Source of the DNA: Oleispira sp036960605
GTDB lineage: Bacteria; Pseudomonadota; Gammaproteobacteria; Pseudomonadales; Oceanobacteraceae
Assembly (NCBI GenBank): GCA_036960605.1
Contig: JBALXI010000003.1
Span: 124,001-188,000 of the forward strand
Direction of reading: 5' to 3'
Length of the DNA stretch: 64,000 bases
Positions within the stretch are counted from its first letter, which is position 1; each line of letters opens with the position of its first letter. The translations under genes were made by a program, and so were the position numbers. The notes under the pieces are model-generated. The model saw only the letters and a list, made by a program, of their open reading frames with translations. It ran no database searches and was not told the DNA's origin. Shown here in pieces: positions 63,001 to 64,000 of this stretch.

Positions 63001-64000
63001 ATCTAAATTCCATTCAATAATTCCAAGGGGGCTATTATTAAATAAACTAATTAATCGTCTCTCTCTATTTATCAACTCAACCTGGATAGTACTCAGTTCA
63101 CTTATATCTTGTATAAAACCTCTGATTGAAATAACCCGACCACTATTATCTGTAATGGGCATCCCTTCTGTTAACATTGTTTTTTTGATCCCCGTCGGAA
63201 TACAGGCCGTATATTGAATGCGATAAGGCTTAGCTTTCGATATTGCTAGTGATAACGCCTCGGACATTTCCCCCCTATCTTTTTCATCAACATATTCCAT
63301 CCAAGGCTCGTCGATACTAATGCCGTGGAAATCACGATACTTATCTAATGAAACATCAATAAATAAAATATTTTCAATACCCTGAGACCACTCCACACTG
63401 CCTGATATCACATCAATTTCATACGAAGCGAATTTTGCAATGCGCTGAGCTTGATTAATTACATCCTGCTGCCTCTTCAATCTTAAAACCTGTTCTTTTA
63501 AGTCTTGTTTAATATCTTCAACTTGTCGCATTTTTTCATGTCGAGCATATTCAGCCGCTATACTTAATGAAAACGATTCCATCAAACATTGCCGATCATT
63601 GGTTTCATTTATTTCTGCTTCAAACAACGCAACTAATATTCCAATCACTTCACCTGTAGAGTTCTCTATTGGCACGCCCAAGTATGCTTCGATATTCATT
63701 TCAGATAATAATGTATCTTGTGGGAACTCAGCCGCAACTCGATTGGGATATATACAATATTTTTGCAACATCACTTGCTCGCATGGCGTACCTAGAAGTG
63801 AGTAGTTAAAATTCTCTAAGAACTCACCTTTACTATAAATATAGGCAGTCGAAATCAATCGGCCATCGACAAGATGGCCGAGAAAAACATAATCGGCCTT
63901 AATAAGTTCGGTTAAATTTTTAACTAACGTAGGGATTAATTCATCAATCATAGAAGACCCGATAGGCACCAGAACGGTTAGCCTGTAGGTTATTAACTTG
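60025..64000 (-). CDS. Hybrid sensor histidine kinase, 5' end beyond window
   Basis: At least 1314 aa from GTG 63969, but the frame stays open to the right edge (codons LTVL and others precede), so it is probably longer. Order: GAF (about 5-140), PAS units near 175-290, 303-410 and 425-540, HisKA with His590 in SHEIRTPMN, HATPase with GTGLGLSISQSLVGLMGG, receiver 1 (LIVEDNQ, Asp876 in LLDWKLP), receiver 2 (LLVEDNPINQQ, Asp1016 in MDLQMP), and HPt (His1167 in AHTLTSAAGNLGA). There is no TM in the visible part. It likely feeds the diguanylate cyclase downstream through a phosphorelay. Confidence 0.9.
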   Translation of the reverse strand, partial: KLITYRLTVLVPIGSSMIDELIPTLVKNLTELIKADYVFLGHLVDGRLISTAYIYSKGEFLENFNYSLLGTPCEQVMLQKYCIYPNRVAAEFPQDTLLSEMNIEAYLGVPIENSTGEVIGILVALFEAEINETNDRQCLMESFSLSIAAEYARHEKMRQVEDIKQDLKEQVLRLKRQQDVINQAQRIAKFASYEIDVISGSVEWSQGIENILFIDVSLDKYRDFHGISIDEPWMEYVDEKDRGEMSEALSLAISKAKPYRIQYTACIPTGIKKTMLTEGMPITDNSGRVISIRGFIQDISELSTIQVELINRERRLISLFNNSPLGIIEWNLDFTIKDWNPEAEKVFGWKKEEVINKVGDFILPEEVKVDVSQIWNDLITGKGGGHNINKNMTKSGDEIIVEWRNATIFSSENKVVSVVSYIENITKKYNEDVLTKQLEEKFSAIFSASQDAITVTSKITGEFVDVNAGFERITGYSREDAIGETSISLNLVDVKDREQYLAEISEKGEVSNIELKFRSKNGEDIYGIYSAKTVTINDEDLIIAYCHDITERKKSAQQIALHRDNLQYLIGIQTKDLVDAKNEAVQANRYKSEFLANMSHEIRTPMNAITGLTYLALQTKLDERQRDYLQKIDTSSKNLLLLINDILDFSKVESGHLSIDPEPFRIDEVLENITDLIRNKSNEKGLELIIQYPSNIPLMLIGDSLRLSQVLTNLASNAVKFTETGFVKIKVDLDYGEDTKVKLLFSVMDTGIGMKPIAVKKLFKPFEQADGSITRKFGGTGLGLSISQSLVGLMGGEIKARSILHQGTEFEFSLEFEIAENNHTFRQDCSELENKRILIVEDNQSAREIITEILVSLGMQVTTVESAEEALSVMGLDTEHDLVLLDWKLPMMNGLECAKVIHEKYAKKLPALIMVTGYSKADIGNQKDLEYLDYYLVKPITPLLLIKTIKKALGFDIEKTFDGAESRVDVSSVAGARVLLVEDNPINQQVASELLRMRSINTTIAHNGAQAIDKIKEADFDMIFMDLQMPIMDGYSAAEIITNNPIYQHIPIIAMTAHTLPSDQKHCLNVGMKGHILKPIVIDDIDKALVKWISPREGIGSAYIKNIQHQDLSGDYIGFPDEIIGLDLSLGLSLVAGNKNVYLNLLADFSRRYKHVVEQLRVDIEMNNRDYIHDIAHTLTSAAGNLGASDLSKVAAILDGQLQEGTLDPLICNALSQRLSVLINSIDAWQDINRCSQPLGESSLMNPSFITLMTEDENHQLSAYLADDNTAAVDLIQNVRVRLKGQSNNDLSVFIDLIESYDFSDALQHYQKLCRDHNITVNEN

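Noticed and set aside
1..64000. CRISPR arrays, IS elements or prophage
   Set aside because: No regularly spaced direct repeats, transposase or phage structural genes were seen.

Overview
The window is about 43% G+C by eye and carries dense bacterial coding on both strands. Its gene content fits a marine, hydrocarbon-degrading gammaproteobacterium of the Oceanospirillales type (Oleispira/Thalassolituus-like). The clues are an alkane hydroxylase locus (AlkB, rubredoxin, AlkS-like regulator), a predicted arsenosugar locus, a tRNA-Arg gene with encoded CCA, gammaproteobacterial housekeeping genes (dapE, trmJ, rlmA, hpt, topB, yejK/ndpA) and many lipoproteins. The taxon is an inference, because no marker gene such as rRNA is present. 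There is no prophage, IS element or CRISPR array; the only mobile-type gene is a small RES-Xre toxin-antitoxin pair.

Layout. 0-6 kb: the 3' end of a penicillin/AHL-acylase-type gene, then an RND efflux pump (permease and lipoprotein adaptor) facing it. 6-11 kb: hpt, trmJ, alanine dehydrogenase, dapE and an RlmA-like methyltransferase with a repeat-bearing tail. 11-15 kb: an orphan BMP-family binding protein and a three-gene predicted arsenosugar operon. 15.2 kb: tRNA-Arg(CCU) with a strong hairpin overlapping its 5' end. 16.6-23.5 kb: a tight five-gene operon joining a predicted outer-membrane barrel, two GT2 glycosyltransferases, a GT-C-like membrane transferase and a 776-aa flavin/Fe-S membrane redox fusion. 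I recognise no described pathway for this set, and it is the best candidate for a new system. 23.5-32.6 kb: an MFS/AraC divergent pair, the RES-Xre pair, a lipoprotein, an SMR pump, a two-component system and a membrane protein. 32.6-38.7 kb: an amidohydrolase lipoprotein and the alk locus. 38.7-44.9 kb: a membrane protein, a TPR protein, an aspartokinase, a MaoC-like dehydratase and a DUF4382 lipoprotein.

44.9-54 kb: a MocR regulator divergent from its probable EamA target, with four operator half-sites between them; topoisomerase III; a 746-bp gene-free region with four exact DnaA boxes on one strand; the nucleoid protein NdpA/YejK; and two overlapping beta-propeller genes. 53.7-59 kb: two small genes of unknown function and a PAS-sigma54 activator, a paired palindromic site and a -24/-12 promoter before ccoG, then two complementary bacterioferritin subunits and a Fur-box-bearing bfd. 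59-64 kb: a diguanylate cyclase response regulator and a large hybrid histidine kinase that runs off the right edge.

Working links: the alk genes form a hydroxylase with its electron carrier and regulator. The 54-59 kb stretch reads as a redox and iron module: a PAS activator with a plausible sigma54 promoter on ccoG, followed by iron storage and iron release. Start codons were re-chosen in many genes from ribosome-binding sites and signal peptides. All family assignments come from motif recognition, without database searches.
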